Shown here piece after piece: positions 1 through 9,645 of a DNA stretch of 64,000 nt. Source of the DNA: Aestuariivirga sp. (lineage in GTDB: Bacteria; Pseudomonadota; Alphaproteobacteria; Rhizobiales; Aestuariivirgaceae); contig NZ_JADCDB010000009.1 of assembly GCF_020252395.1 (NCBI RefSeq), forward strand, positions 1 to 64,000. Reading direction: 5' to 3'. The notes under the pieces were generated by a model. It was not told where the DNA came from and did no database searches. It saw nothing but the letters and a program-made list of their open reading frames with translations. Position numbers and translations under genes: made by a program. Numbering within the stretch: the first letter of the stretch is position 1; each line of letters begins with the position of its first letter.

Positions 1-28
1 GGCCAAAAACGCTCATGAACTTCATCAT
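1..28 (-). CDS. possible 5' end of a gene running off the left edge
   Basis: On the minus strand an ATG at 28 (or 25) opens a frame reading MMKFMSVFG that continues past the left edge. A purine-rich GAAGGG lies about 12 bases upstream. Nine residues are too few to assign a family. It sits next to a pair of direct repeats (97-133) that resemble the repeated ends of some insertion sequences, so it may be the first codons of a transposase gene. Weak call. Confidence 0.2.
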
Positions 29-96
29 TCGCACAACCCTTCGGGCTTCCGTCCGGCTCATGCTGACCCCCAAAAAAGGGCCAGCCTACCGGACAG

Positions 97-133
97 ATCG
101 TGTGCTACTTAAACCGGTCATATCGTGTGCTAC
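97..133. repeat. pair of 12-bp direct repeats
   Basis: ATCGTGTGCTAC occurs at 97-108 and again at 122-133, a period of 25 bases. Multiple short direct repeats of this spacing occur at the ends of IS21-like elements, and they could also be tandem protein-binding sites. They lie between the possible minus-strand gene at the left edge and hemB. The repeat itself is certain; its role is not. Confidence 0.5.
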
Positions 134-273
134 CGACACAGACCACACGGCGCCCTTGCGGGCCTAACCCCAAAGCAGTATCCTGAAAAGAACCGCGAAT
201 AGAAAACCTCCCCTTCTCATTTCCCGTGATCCCAGACAGCCGGTTGCGCGGGCGCGCGCACTGTTGTTAATGA

Positions 274-1290
<1,017 letters not shown>

Positions 1291-1350
1291 GGACGGCCTC
1301 ACCGCCAGTCACGCCAACAGGCGGCTCGAGCGGGGCGTCAGTATTCGCAG

Positions 1351-1380
1351 TTGCGCACAAGATTGCGCATATCTGCGCAA
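1351..1380. promoter_or_regulatory. TTGCGCA repeat cluster, possible operator
   Basis: TTGCGCA occurs at 1351 and 1363, and its inverse TGCGCAA at 1374-1380. The last two form an 18-bp hairpin or dyad with a TATC centre (1363-1380). The DNA here is much more AT-rich than hemB. The cluster precedes the small gene at 1530 and looks like a binding site for a dimeric regulator. No regulator can be assigned, although the XRE protein encoded at 1878-2819 is the nearest candidate. Confidence 0.35.
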
Positions 1381-1529
1381 TACATAGATGCGCTACTTAG
1401 CGAAATGCGCTCATTAGAGAATTTACAACAAGCTGATATTGAAGGACTTTCTGCGTAATCTCGTGAGCGTTTCCCTAACGGAACGTGTACGCGTGACAGA
1501 GACGTCTACAATGAATGGGAGAACGACCT

Positions 1530-1853
1530 ATGGTTGCATTTGATAGTGAAACGACAAGGAACGGCGATCACCGAATCCTCGACGCTGAGGCAACGCGCGA
1601 AGAGTTGGATCATCTTCTGGAGCGGGGCTTCAATCCGGAGGCTTTGAGGCGGGAACCGCTGCATCCCATCGAGACTGCGAGGTTCATTGCCGAACAAGCC
1701 AGAAAGCTTCGCCTTGCCGCTCTCAGGTCAGGAAGCCACCGGCTCATCTGGATGATCGAGAACCTCTACTACGAGGCCTACAGCGTCGGTTGCGCCTCGG
1801 AACATTCGGCTTACTCAAAAAAGATGGCGGACAGTCCGCGAGGCCGCAGATAG
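1530..1853 (+). CDS. small hypothetical protein
   Basis: A protein of 107 residues, or 112 if translation starts at the ATG at 1515. I chose 1530 because GGGAGAAC lies just upstream of it. It is hydrophilic and charged, with a predicted helical middle (ATREELDHLLERGF, ETARFIAEQARKLRLAAL), no signal peptide and no recognisable domain. It converges on the XRE regulator gene with only 24 bases between the stops. The lower GC of this stretch and the isolated position suggest acquired DNA. Function unknown. Confidence 0.6.
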   Translation: MVAFDSETTRNGDHRILDAEATREELDHLLERGFNPEALRREPLHPIETARFIAEQARKLRLAALRSGSHRLIWMIENLYYEAYSVGCASEHSAYSKKMADSPRGRR

Positions 1854-1877
1854 TTAAGGAGGATCACGCAATCTGGA

Positions 1878-2819
1878 CTAACGAATATCGCGGCCCCAAG
1901 TTTTCGATGCAGGCCTCGAGTCTGCCAACAGGTCGTCCACCGACCATGAATGGATGTGGCCCATCCCGCCGTTGCGGGACGGATCCATAATCAGGGCCAC
2001 GAGGGAATCGAGCGTTGGGTCAGAGAGGCTGATGGAACCAATCGCCCTCAGATGTTCACGCCAACGCTTGCTCTTTCCCAAGAACTGCAGCGCGCACGTC
2101 GTGGCGATGTGCTTTTGACCGTTTCTGGTCAGCGAAAGTCCGGCAAAATACTTGCCGTCCAGTATCGACATTGTCTGCAGGGTAAGAAAGCTCAGTTGCC
2201 TCGGCGGAAGCCGGTTGACGCCGACGAAATAGACCTCGGGACCGTTGGTCAAGACGATTCCGGTGTGCTTACCGCGGAAGTTCAGATGTCTTCCGCCATC
2301 ATTCATGGTGAAATACGTGCGCCTGCTGAAATACATCGTGCCGGCCCTCTCCTGTATGGAGACAAGAGATCGCTGGAGCGCCGTCGACGACTGGTGCAGC
2401 GGAAAGTAGCAGTAGTATAATCCGGTCGGAAGGACACCGACAGCTGTGCCTACGCTTCCGCCGCTGATGGCCTTCAGCCTTTCGCTCGCGAAGGCAGACA
2501 GCATATCTGTGCTGCCGATATACTCAGTATCCGAAAAGCGGGGAAGCGACTGCCGGGGCGAACCTCCCGCCGAAGCGGAACTCGACATCAGCTCCTCTTC
2601 GCTGACCCCGAGAACCTCACAAATCTTGCGAAGCGAGCGGGCGCTCGGGAGCATTTTGCCGGACAGGTATTTCCCGAATTGCTGACGGTTGATCCCCGTG
2701 TCTCTGCAAACCGACGATATGGAGGGAAAGCGGTTGCAGTGCTTCCTCAATTCCTTGGCAAACAACTCAGAACCCATGACATACTCACCACAACGAGTTG
2801 CATTTTTCATATATTTCAT
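1878..2819 (-). CDS. helix-turn-helix (XRE/Cro-CI) transcriptional regulator
   Basis: A 313-residue protein with an N-terminal XRE-type helix-turn-helix at about residues 17-78 (SVCRDTGINRQQFGKYLSGK, then LRKICEVLGVSEEEL). A long C-terminal region of about 230 residues has no obvious enzyme motif and may sense a ligand. The ATG at 2819 follows GAAGAAG at about 10 bases; an internal ATG at 2777 (MGSELFAKELRK) would remove 14 residues and leave the domain intact. A palindrome abuts the start (2820-2829), which suggests autoregulation. GC is lower than in the flanking genes, consistent with horizontal transfer. Confidence 0.85.
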   Translation of the reverse strand: MKYMKNATRCGEYVMGSELFAKELRKHCNRFPSISSVCRDTGINRQQFGKYLSGKMLPSARSLRKICEVLGVSEEELMSSSASAGGSPRQSLPRFSDTEYIGSTDMLSAFASERLKAISGGSVGTAVGVLPTGLYYCYFPLHQSSTALQRSLVSIQERAGTMYFSRRTYFTMNDGGRHLNFRGKHTGIVLTNGPEVYFVGVNRLPPRQLSFLTLQTMSILDGKYFAGLSLTRNGQKHIATTCALQFLGKSKRWREHLRAIGSISLSDPTLDSLVALIMDPSRNGGMGHIHSWSVDDLLADSRPASKTWGRDIR

Positions 2820-2829
2820 GTGTTAACAC
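2820..2829. promoter_or_regulatory. palindrome GTGTTAACAC next to the XRE gene start
   Basis: A perfect 10-bp palindrome lies immediately upstream of the ATG at 2819. Its position between the Shine-Dalgarno-like GAAGAAG and the start codon suits an autorepression operator for the XRE-type protein. This is inferred from position only. Confidence 0.4.
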
Positions 2830-3052
2830 TTCTTCGCAATGCAACGTTTGATCCTTAATGGATGGCGAGATCGTTAATAATTTCCCATTGTCCAGGGGTG
2901 TCCTTAATTGATTATTTGCCAATGCAATGCTTTGCAGCCGGCTCTGACGTCAAAGTTTGGTTAATCGGGGGTAACCGTCGCGTGGTTTGAGACAGACCGG
3001 TTCGTTGACCATGGAGACCCTGGCCGTTACGCGCGCCAGACGGTCCGCCGGC

Positions 3053-3934
3053 TCAGCGGGTGCGATCCAGGTTCTGGAACCGTGCAATCAGGCTCGAGGT
3101 GTCCCATCTGCCGCCGCCCAGCCTCTGTACTTCGGCGTAGAACTGGTCGACGAGGGCGGTGACGGGAAGCGGCGCACCGTTGCGGCGGGACTCGGCAAGG
3201 CAGATGCCAAGGTCCTTGCGCATCCAGTCGGCGGCGAAGCCGAAGTCGAACTTGCCGGCGATCATGGTCTTGTGACGGTTTTCCATCTGCCAGGAGCCTG
3301 CCGCACCCTTGGAGACCACCTCGATCACCTCCTCCATCGGCAGGCCTGCCTTCATGCCGAAGTTGATCGCCTCTGCAAGGCCCTGGACGAGACCTGCGAT
3401 GGCGATCTGGTTCACCATCTTGGCGAGTTGGCCCGAGCCCGGGGGGCCCAGCAGCTTGCACATACGCGAGAAATGCCCGATCAGCGGCTTTGCCCTTGCA
3501 TAATCTTCCGGGTCGCCGCCGCACATCACGGTGAGCACGCCATTCTCCGCGCCGGCCTGGCCTCCCGAGACGGGCGCATCTACGAAGCCCAAACCCCGGG
3601 CCTTGGCGGCGCCATGAAGCTCGCGCGCAACCAGGGCGGAGGCAGTCGTGTGATCGACGAAAACCGCGCCTCTCTTCATCGTGAGGAAGGCGCCCTCGGG
3701 GCCGGCCGTCACCTGGCGAAGGTCGTCGTCGTTGCCGACGCAGGCGAAGACCACGTCGGCGTCCTGTGCCGCCGCCGCGGGCGTGGCTGCGGCGGGACCC
3801 CTGAAGGCGTCCGACCATCTTCCGGCTTTGGACGCGGTCCGGTTATAGACGGTGACCTCCAGCCCGCCGCGTGTGACGAGATGCCCCGCCATCGGATAGC
3901 CCATCACGCCAAGACCGATCCACGCCACGCGCAT
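3053..3934 (-). CDS. NAD(P)-dependent beta-hydroxyacid dehydrogenase (3-hydroxyisobutyrate dehydrogenase family)
   Basis: A 293-residue member of the family that oxidises beta-hydroxyacids such as 3-hydroxyisobutyrate or tartronate semialdehyde to the semialdehyde or ketone. The N-terminal Rossmann motif is GLGVMGYPMAGHL. The family signature DAPVSGGQAGAENG lies near residue 120, and the catalytic lysine is in GSGQLAKMVNQI near residue 170. The start at 3934 is preferred over the upstream ATG at 4018 because GGGAGAGGTGC precedes it and the Rossmann fold begins at once (MRVAWIGLG). The exact substrate cannot be read from the sequence. Divergent from bpt. Confidence 0.9.
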   Translation of the reverse strand: MRVAWIGLGVMGYPMAGHLVTRGGLEVTVYNRTASKAGRWSDAFRGPAAATPAAAAQDADVVFACVGNDDDLRQVTAGPEGAFLTMKRGAVFVDHTTASALVARELHGAAKARGLGFVDAPVSGGQAGAENGVLTVMCGGDPEDYARAKPLIGHFSRMCKLLGPPGSGQLAKMVNQIAIAGLVQGLAEAINFGMKAGLPMEEVIEVVSKGAAGSWQMENRHKTMIAGKFDFGFAADWMRKDLGICLAESRRNGAPLPVTALVDQFYAEVQRLGGGRWDTSSLIARFQNLDRTR

Positions 3935-4081
3935 TTCGCACCTCTCCCTCGCTGTTGCCAGCTTCGTAGGCCATCGCCCGATGGGAATCAACGCACGAGC
4001 CCCGCGTGAGTCTTGCATGGCAGGCTGCGCGTGGCATTATACGGCAATAGTCGGTTGACGCATGCACCGGAGCAGGCTGAC

Positions 4082-4825
4082 GTGAGCATCGAGCGGCGGA
4101 ATTTCCCGCAGTTCTTCATTACCGCACCCTCGCCCTGCCCCTACCTCACGGGACGGGTGGAGCGGAAGGTTTTCACCCATCTTGTGGGCCATGACGCGCG
4201 CAGCCTCAACACGCAACTGAGCCAGGGTGGCTTCCGCCGCAGCCAGAACATCGCCTACCGCCCGGCCTGCGACGGTTGCGCGGCCTGCGTTTCGGTGCGC
4301 GTGCCGGTCAACACCTTCGAACTGACACGCGGTTTCCGCCGGGCGCTGAAAAGCAACGCGGACGTCACCGCGGCGGTCGTGAAAAGCCACGCGACATCCG
4401 AGCATTTCGCCCTGTTTCGCGGCTATATCGACAGCCGCCACAGCGATGGCGGCATGGCAGACATGACGGTGCTCGATTTTTCGGCCATGGTGGATGACAA
4501 TTTCGTCGACAGCCGCCTTGTGGAATACCGCGTGCGCGATGCGCTCGATCCCGCAGGCCGTCTGGTGGGAGCGGTGCTCATCGACATTCTCGGCGACGGC
4601 ATATCGATGATCTATAGCTTCTACGATCCAGGAGAGGCGGCCCGCAGCCTCGGCACATTCATGATCCTCGACAACATCGCCCGGGTGCGCCGCTTGGGGC
4701 TGCCCTATCTCTATCTCGGCTACTGGGTGCGCGGTTCGCGCAAGATGGATTACAAGGCGCGATTCCTGCCGCAGGAAAGGCTCACAGCGGAAGGCTGGAC
4801 GCTGCACCGCAGCGAAAACGTCTAG
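4082..4825 (+). CDS. bpt: aspartate/glutamate leucyltransferase (arginyl-tRNA-protein transferase family)
   Basis: Bpt transfers leucine from Leu-tRNA to proteins with N-terminal Asp or Glu, marking them for ClpS/ClpAP (bacterial N-end rule). The N-terminal ATE domain shows [16 protein letters not shown], then [24 protein letters not shown] with the clustered cysteines. The C-terminal GNAT-like domain follows, including [16 protein letters not shown] and [20 protein letters not shown] chose the GTG at 4082 (247 residues, the usual family size, with GGAG about 10 bases upstream). An ATG at 4013 would add 23 residues not typical of the family. Confidence 0.92.
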   Translation: MSIERRNFPQFFITAPSPCPYLTGRVERKVFTHLVGHDARSLNTQLSQGGFRRSQNIAYRPACDGCAACVSVRVPVNTFELTRGFRRALKSNADVTAAVVKSHATSEHFALFRGYIDSRHSDGGMADMTVLDFSAMVDDNFVDSRLVEYRVRDALDPAGRLVGAVLIDILGDGISMIYSFYDPGEAARSLGTFMILDNIARVRRLGLPYLYLGYWVRGSRKMDYKARFLPQERLTAEGWTLHRSENV

Positions 4826-4902
4826 CCATTTGGATGTTATTGACCTTACGTTAGAATTAAGTTTGAGTGGCGAGGTTCTTAGCGTCTAGCCTGAGAGCCT
4901 GT

Positions 4903-5832
4903 ATGTCTATTGATTCGCTGTCATCTGGCCGCCAGACCGGCGCCGCGTTCGTCCTCACCGCTCTGGGCGGCCTGCTGTTCACTTTCGACCTTCCCCTTCT
5001 TCGCCTGTCCATGGCGGATCAGTGGACCATGGTGTTTGTGCGCGGGCTGCTGTTGTTCGCCACCCTGTCTCTCGGCTGGGCCGTGGCGCGGTGGATGGGA
5101 GACCGTACGCCATATCTTGCCGGCGCCGCGGGCATTGCGGTGGCCTGCGCCAGTACGCTCGGCAACATCTCTTACATTGGCGCCGTGGTGCATGCACCTG
5201 CCGCAAATGTCGTGTTCCTCATCGCGCTTACGCCCGTCATTGCAGCGTCGCTGTCGCATGTGGTGCTCGGCGAAAAGGTGCATGCCTACACCTGGGCGGC
5301 CACCCTGCTGGCGCTTTGCGGCGCGGCGCTGATCGCCTCGCAAGGCATAGAAAGCGGCCACTGGGTTGGCGATGGACTGGCCATGATATCGGCCTTCTGC
5401 TCGGCGGCGATTCTCACCATCATCCGCGCCACCGGAGGCAGGGTGGCCACCAGCCTGGCGCTCGGCAGCCTGGCCTCCTCAATGATTGCCCTCGCCTGTT
5501 TTGACATCGCCCCATCCACCCTGTTGGGGGCCGGCGCCTTCGGCGTGCCCACGCTCGTCTGGCTGGGTCTCAACGGCCTCGTCGTAATGCCGCTGGCGAC
5601 CGTCCTGCTGGCGCGCGGGCCGAGGATGTTGCCTTCGGCCGATGTCAGCATGTTCTTCATGCTGGAAACAATTCTCACCCCCATCTGGACCTGGCTGCTG
5701 TTCGCCGAAATCCCCTCTCCGCGCGTCATGCTCGGGGGTCTGCTGCTCGTCGCGACGCTTATGGTCCACAGCTGGTGGCGCTTCGCCGTTTCGATGCGGC
5801 AGACAGTGCGCCCGCCGGCGGATGGTCAATGA
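4903..5832 (+). CDS. EamA/DMT-family membrane transporter
   Basis: A 309-residue integral inner-membrane protein with about ten hydrophobic segments and a two-fold EamA repeat, as in drug/metabolite exporters of the DMT superfamily. Typical features are an N-terminal run near AAFVLTALGGLLFTF and the AWEIPSPRV-like loop (LFAEIPSPRVMLGG) before the last helix. The substrate is unknown. The start is uncertain: ATG at 4903 is the first ATG, while a GTG at 4867 would add 12 residues; neither has a strong ribosome site. It follows bpt by 77 bases and may be cotranscribed. Confidence 0.85.
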   Translation: MSIDSLSSGRQTGAAFVLTALGGLLFTFDLPLLRLSMADQWTMVFVRGLLLFATLSLGWAVARWMGDRTPYLAGAAGIAVACASTLGNISYIGAVVHAPAANVVFLIALTPVIAASLSHVVLGEKVHAYTWAATLLALCGAALIASQGIESGHWVGDGLAMISAFCSAAILTIIRATGGRVATSLALGSLASSMIALACFDIAPSTLLGAGAFGVPTLVWLGLNGLVVMPLATVLLARGPRMLPSADVSMFFMLETILTPIWTWLLFAEIPSPRVMLGGLLLVATLMVHSWWRFAVSMRQTVRPPADGQ

Positions 5833-6006
5833 ATGTGCCGCTCTTCCTGCAAACGTTTAGAATTGAGATACGATATGCACCATATAATTGAGTTGACGCT
5901 GCGTATGGTTTGGTTGATCATTCTTGAAGTCTGACCTGCAAAGCTGTCCCAGGCAGCCAATCCCAGTCCACCGGGCCGTTCGTTTTGACATGTCGAGGTA
6001 ACTTGT

Positions 6007-6777
6007 ATGTATGCGTTGAATGTGGGCCTTCAGGGCGTTCAGCCCCTCGGCGCTGAAACCGGACTGGCAGATCCGCTGCGCACCGTGACGGCGATTTACA
6101 CTCTGCTTGAGGCCGGGGCGGAACAGGGCCTCAGCTTCCACATCTCCTCCGACTTTGCCGCTCTGGCGCGCGAGCGCCGCCGCCTGCGCAATTCCGAAAT
6201 CTCGCCGCTGTTCGACCCGTCCGCCTGCCGCAGCCTCTCCGAGCGTGGCTTCTGGATGTCGCTGGCCGACCGGGACGGGAATACGGTGGGCCTGCAGGCC
6301 TTCCGCCTCGACGACGCCGACCCGAACCTCGCCGAATGGGTTCTGGGCTGGATGATGGGACTTTATGCCCGCCGCCGGGAAATGATTGTGCCGCGCGCCG
6401 TCATGCCGCCGGAACATTCGCTGACGCACCTGATCCGCGGGCGCATCGCATATCACGGCGAATTGTGGATCGACAAGCACTGCAAGGCGGGCTTTCCAGT
6501 TTTCCCGCGCATCGGCATGCTGCTTGCGATGGTGAAGTGGCAGCCGGAAGCCATCTGGGCGCTCACCGGCCAGTCCATGGCGACCCGCGGCCACATGGTG
6601 CGCATGGGTTATGGCCACCTCGAACAGAGCTTCTTGACCTGGGAATGGGAACCCGATGGCGCCGAGCAGGCCGAGTGGATCGGCATGGCGCTGCGCCGCC
6701 ACCTCGAGTTCTCGATCGCCGAACTTTCCTCCGGCGCTTCTACAGAGGCGAAATATCAACCTCTGCAAGCTCCGTAA
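6007..6777 (+). CDS. hypothetical protein, convergent overlapping partner 1
   Basis: A soluble 256-residue protein with no signal peptide or membrane segment and no family I can name with confidence. It is rich in Trp, Met and Arg (WVLGWMMGLYARRREM, WIGMALRRHLEF). A stretch around MATRGHMVRMGYGHLEQSF could belong to a GNAT-like fold, but no acetyl-CoA loop is clear. The 3' end overlaps the end of the opposite-strand gene (6740-7504) by 38 bases. The ATG at 6007 follows AGGTAACTTGT. Confidence 0.75.
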   Translation: MYALNVGLQGVQPLGAETGLADPLRTVTAIYTLLEAGAEQGLSFHISSDFAALARERRRLRNSEISPLFDPSACRSLSERGFWMSLADRDGNTVGLQAFRLDDADPNLAEWVLGWMMGLYARRREMIVPRAVMPPEHSLTHLIRGRIAYHGELWIDKHCKAGFPVFPRIGMLLAMVKWQPEAIWALTGQSMATRGHMVRMGYGHLEQSFLTWEWEPDGAEQAEWIGMALRRHLEFSIAELSSGASTEAKYQPLQAP

Positions 6778-7504
6778 CGACGCGCACTCCCTTTTTGTTG
6801 CGTCCCTGGACGAGCGGCAGCACCACGCGCTGGTAGGGAACCCAGACGACATCTCCCCTGGCTGAGGCCATGGCCGCATAGATGTGGTCGTAATGCGGTT
6901 CGCCCGTGCGGGTGACCTTTGGATAGGCTTGGCTCACAGCCTCGTCGTAGGAGTGCCCGATCAGGCAGGGGTAGGACACTGGGTTCAGACCCCAAAGCTT
7001 GGCAATGGTCGACTGCGGCCCGACGCGCGCCACGCGGTAACGCTGCGACGAAGGATCATAGGCGCAGTCGATCGACACATCCTCGCTCGCGGCATTGTCG
7101 CGGATCGCCTTCTGCAGCAGCGGCGGCGTCCGGCATCCGCAGCCCGCCGCCTTGTGAATATAAACCGTTTTCGAGAGATGAACGTCGCTCTTGTGGATCA
7201 GGTGGTGGATGCGGCCGGCGGCTGACCACGGCTGCTCGTGACGTTCGTTGAACCAGCCGGCGGAATAGTATTGCAACTGGTAGGGCCCGAAAGCGCCCTG
7301 CAGCCATTCGGCCGCAAAATAGAGCGAGGCCCAGTTGCGCGAAAACATGCTCCAGCGGATCGACGTGCCCTGCTCGCTCCCGGTCATTTTCACGAATCCG
7401 GTACGCTGCAGAAGGTCGCGTTCGTCGATAACCGGGTCACCTTCCGCCTGCGGCGGCGGGGGCACGATGCGCCCATCCAGCACCCAATGAACGCACGTCG
7501 CCAT
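6740..7504 (-). CDS. hypothetical protein, possibly with a PAS-like domain, overlapping partner 2
   Basis: A soluble 254-residue protein. The C-terminal half (about residues 145-235) reads like alphaproteobacterial PAS-like proteins: RYRVARVGPQSTIAKLWG, GHSYDEAVSQAYPKVTRTG and HYDHIYAAMA, followed by VPYQRVVLPLVQ. That assignment is tentative. The N-terminal half contains several cysteines and histidines (HKAAGCGCRT) that could bind metal. It converges on, and overlaps by 38 bases, the gene at 6007-6777. The ATG at 7504 has GAGG just upstream. Confidence 0.7.
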   Translation of the reverse strand: MATCVHWVLDGRIVPPPPQAEGDPVIDERDLLQRTGFVKMTGSEQGTSIRWSMFSRNWASLYFAAEWLQGAFGPYQLQYYSAGWFNERHEQPWSAAGRIHHLIHKSDVHLSKTVYIHKAAGCGCRTPPLLQKAIRDNAASEDVSIDCAYDPSSQRYRVARVGPQSTIAKLWGLNPVSYPCLIGHSYDEAVSQAYPKVTRTGEPHYDHIYAAMASARGDVVWVPYQRVVLPLVQGRNKKGVRVVTELAEVDISPL

Positions 7505-7961
7505 GGCCTCGCCCCGCAGTCCTCACCTAATTTGACGTGTGGACAATACAACATAAGAGCTTAACTCAACCTTAGCGCGCGCAAGCGCTTGCAACCCCAG
7601 CCGAGGGTGATCCAAGGTTTGGGAGCGGTGCAAGAGGCCGAAAACTCCAGCCTCAGGCGATCCAGGGAATGGGGGCAGAGCAGCCGAAAACCGCAGCGGC
7701 GGCCCGCCATGGCGCCGCCATGGCCTCCGGCACACGCGGTTCCAACCCGTTCTTTCCGTCCATGCTACACTTCCATTTATGCGACCGGTAGCGCAGCAGA
7801 CTGTCCTAGGAAACCGTGCCCCGGCCCAGACGCTGCACCCGTCATCTTCTTTGCTTTGCCAAGATGTGGCGGCGGCCGACAGATTTTCTCCTTATCGGGA
7901 CCATGCTGGAGCCGCTTTTCTGCTGTTCCCTTCTCTGCAATCGAGCAAGGAGCTGGAGCCG
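7505..7961. other. 457-base intergenic region with little recognisable content
   Basis: No convincing gene is visible. The part next to 7504 is AT-rich and on the minus strand holds TTGAGT and TATTGT about 15 bases apart, a weak promoter candidate for the gene at 6740-7504. A 12-bp palindrome GCAAGCGCTTGC lies at 7581-7592, and two copies of the palindromic octamer GCCATGGC at 7706-7713 and 7717-7724. Frames open through here lack ribosome sites and are shadows of GC-rich composition. Confidence 0.5.
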
Positions 7962-8612
7962 ATGAAACTGGTGGAGATTGTGATGCTCATGGGGGCTCAT
8001 TGCGTGAGCCCGGTCGAGCACGGCGCAATGATGACGGAAGCCGCCAAGGTACAGTGCGCCGTGATGATCGAGAAGGACGCCGACCGCGGCACGCTCGTGG
8101 TGACGCCGCCGGATGCGGCGAGCGTGCCGCAGGTGGCGGCCGCCATGGCGCGCATCGGCGCGGCCACCGCCGGTCCGCAGAGCAGCGGCAGCACCAAGAT
8201 CGTTCCGGCCTCGGCGCCAGCTGGCGCGCCGGCAAGCGAAATCAAGCTGCCGCCACCGAAAGCGCCGCCTGCCGAAGCACCCCCGGCGGCGATCACGGCG
8301 CCAGCCGCAGGGACCGGCGCAGCAGCGGAGCTTCCGGCCCCAGTGCCGAACGGAGCAACATCGCCGCCCTCTGCCACGAAGGCCGCGCCGATGCTGGACT
8401 CCAAGGTGGCCACACTTGTACCGCCGCCGCCGAAGCGCCCGGCCGTGACGGCGGCAGGCACGCCGAAGCGGAAAGTGCAGCCCGCCGCTGCCCAGCAGCC
8501 GGTTCAGTGCAAGAGCGGCACCCTTCTCAGATGGACCCGAACGGCTGACGGAAAGAGACTATACCGCTGCGTGAAACCCGGCCGCGACAGCGCGCTGAAC
8601 CAAATCTACTGA
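7962..8612 (+). CDS. Pro/Ala-rich hypothetical protein
   Basis: A protein of 216 residues. The N-terminal part (MKLVEIVMLMGAHCVSPVEHG) may be a short globular domain. The middle, about residues 70-170, is low-complexity Ala/Pro (KAPPAEAPPAAITAPAAG). The C-terminal segment has paired cysteines (CKSGTLLRWT, YRCVKPGRD). That layout, a conserved head and tail joined by a flexible linker, suits an envelope or periplasm-spanning protein, but no clear signal peptide is seen. The start at 7962 is supported by AAGGAG upstream. Function unknown. Confidence 0.75.
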   Translation: MKLVEIVMLMGAHCVSPVEHGAMMTEAAKVQCAVMIEKDADRGTLVVTPPDAASVPQVAAAMARIGAATAGPQSSGSTKIVPASAPAGAPASEIKLPPPKAPPAEAPPAAITAPAAGTGAAAELPAPVPNGATSPPSATKAAPMLDSKVATLVPPPPKRPAVTAAGTPKRKVQPAAAQQPVQCKSGTLLRWTRTADGKRLYRCVKPGRDSALNQIY

Positions 8613-8665
8613 CCGCCGCAATGTGGGGCGGACAGCCTTCGGCTATCGAGTCTGACGGGGGACGA

Positions 8666-8750
8666 TGGTGCGGCCAAGAGGACTCGAACCTCCACGGTGT
8701 TACCCGCTAGCACCTCAAGCTAGTGCGTCTACCAATTCCGCCATGGCCGC
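8666..8750 (-). tRNA. tRNA-Leu (GAG)
   Basis: Read on the minus strand, the gene begins GCGGCCATGGCGGAATTGG and ends TTGGCCGCACCA, with CCA encoded. The acceptor stem GCGGCCA pairs with TGGCCGC. The anticodon arm is CTAGC-TTGAGGT-GCTAG, giving anticodon GAG (leucine, CUC/CUU). A long variable arm follows, as expected for class II tRNA-Leu, and the T-loop GTTCGAGTC is present. It stands alone between two plus-strand protein genes. Confidence 0.96.
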
Positions 8751-8941
8751 ACGCCACATCGTCGATGACGCGCTGTCTAACAGCGCAGTCTCCATTAATC
8801 AACCCCCTTCGGGACGCCTGCGAACAGCCCGTCGTGGTGAATGTTTTACTACCGCAGCACGCTGCATTTGCCCGCCCGTCTGAACGCGATCTCAAAGGCT
8901 TGCCGTCTAGTCTCTGCGGCATGAGCAGAGCGATGGGGAGC

Positions 8942-9586
8942 ATGATGAGGAGGATTACCGGAGCCGCGGCGGCTGTCCTGCTGTTGGCCCTCGCGGCGCC
9001 AGCCGGTGCGGCCACCGGCAGCGCCGCAACGCGCGGCGAGAGGGCCCCCGGCGCAACACCGACCTTTGGCCGCACCCTGCCGCCCGTGGGCTTCGTGCGC
9101 TTCTGCGGCCGCAGGCCCGAGGCCTGCGCGGCACGCCCGGCGGGTGCCGTGCGCCCCGTGCTCACCGCCCGGCAGTGGGAACTGGTGACCCGGATCAACG
9201 ATTACGTGAATGCCGACGTCACGCCGGCCAGCGACGAAGATGTCTATGGCGAAGCCGAGCGCTGGGACTATCCCCTCCGGCGCGGAGACTGCGAGGACTA
9301 TGCCCTATTGAAGCAGCGCTATCTTGAGGCGCTGGGCCTGCCACGCTCGGCCCTGCTGCTGACAGTGGTGCTCGACGACAAGCAGGAGGGTCACGCCGTC
9401 CTCACCCTCGCCACCTCCGAAGGCGATTTCATCCTCGATAACCGGCGCGATGGCGTCCGGCGCTGGTCGGACAGCGACTATACCTTCCTGAAGCGCCAGT
9501 CGCAGGCCGACCCGCGCGAATGGATGGCGCTGGCGCCAGACCCGCCGATGCGCGGCGGCACGGTGGCGGTGCGCGCCGCCCGCTAG
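8942..9586 (+). CDS. periplasmic transglutaminase-like cysteine peptidase (BTLCP family)
   Basis: A 214-residue protein with an N-terminal signal peptide (MMRRITGAAAAVLLLALAAP, cleavage near AGAAT). The catalytic region shows the family triad: Cys in RRGDCEDYALLKQRYL, His in KQEGHAVLTLATSEGD and Asp in ILDNRRDGV. These bacterial transglutaminase-like cysteine peptidases are periplasmic; relatives (LapG) cleave surface adhesins under c-di-GMP control, but no lapD or adhesin is in the window. The start is ambiguous among ATGs at 8921, 8942 and 8945; GGGGAG lies just ahead of the last two. Confidence 0.88.
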   Translation: MMRRITGAAAAVLLLALAAPAGAATGSAATRGERAPGATPTFGRTLPPVGFVRFCGRRPEACAARPAGAVRPVLTARQWELVTRINDYVNADVTPASDEDVYGEAERWDYPLRRGDCEDYALLKQRYLEALGLPRSALLLTVVLDDKQEGHAVLTLATSEGDFILDNRRDGVRRWSDSDYTFLKRQSQADPREWMALAPDPPMRGGTVAVRAAR

Positions 9587-9645
9587 AACATACATCGAAT
9601 ACGCGCCCGGTCGCCGTCCCCACCCATTCCCAGACCGGGACCGCG

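Noticed and set aside
1351-1380. CRISPR or tRNA-like structure
   Set aside because: The TTGCGCA units are only seven bases long and too close together; better explained as a protein-binding dyad.
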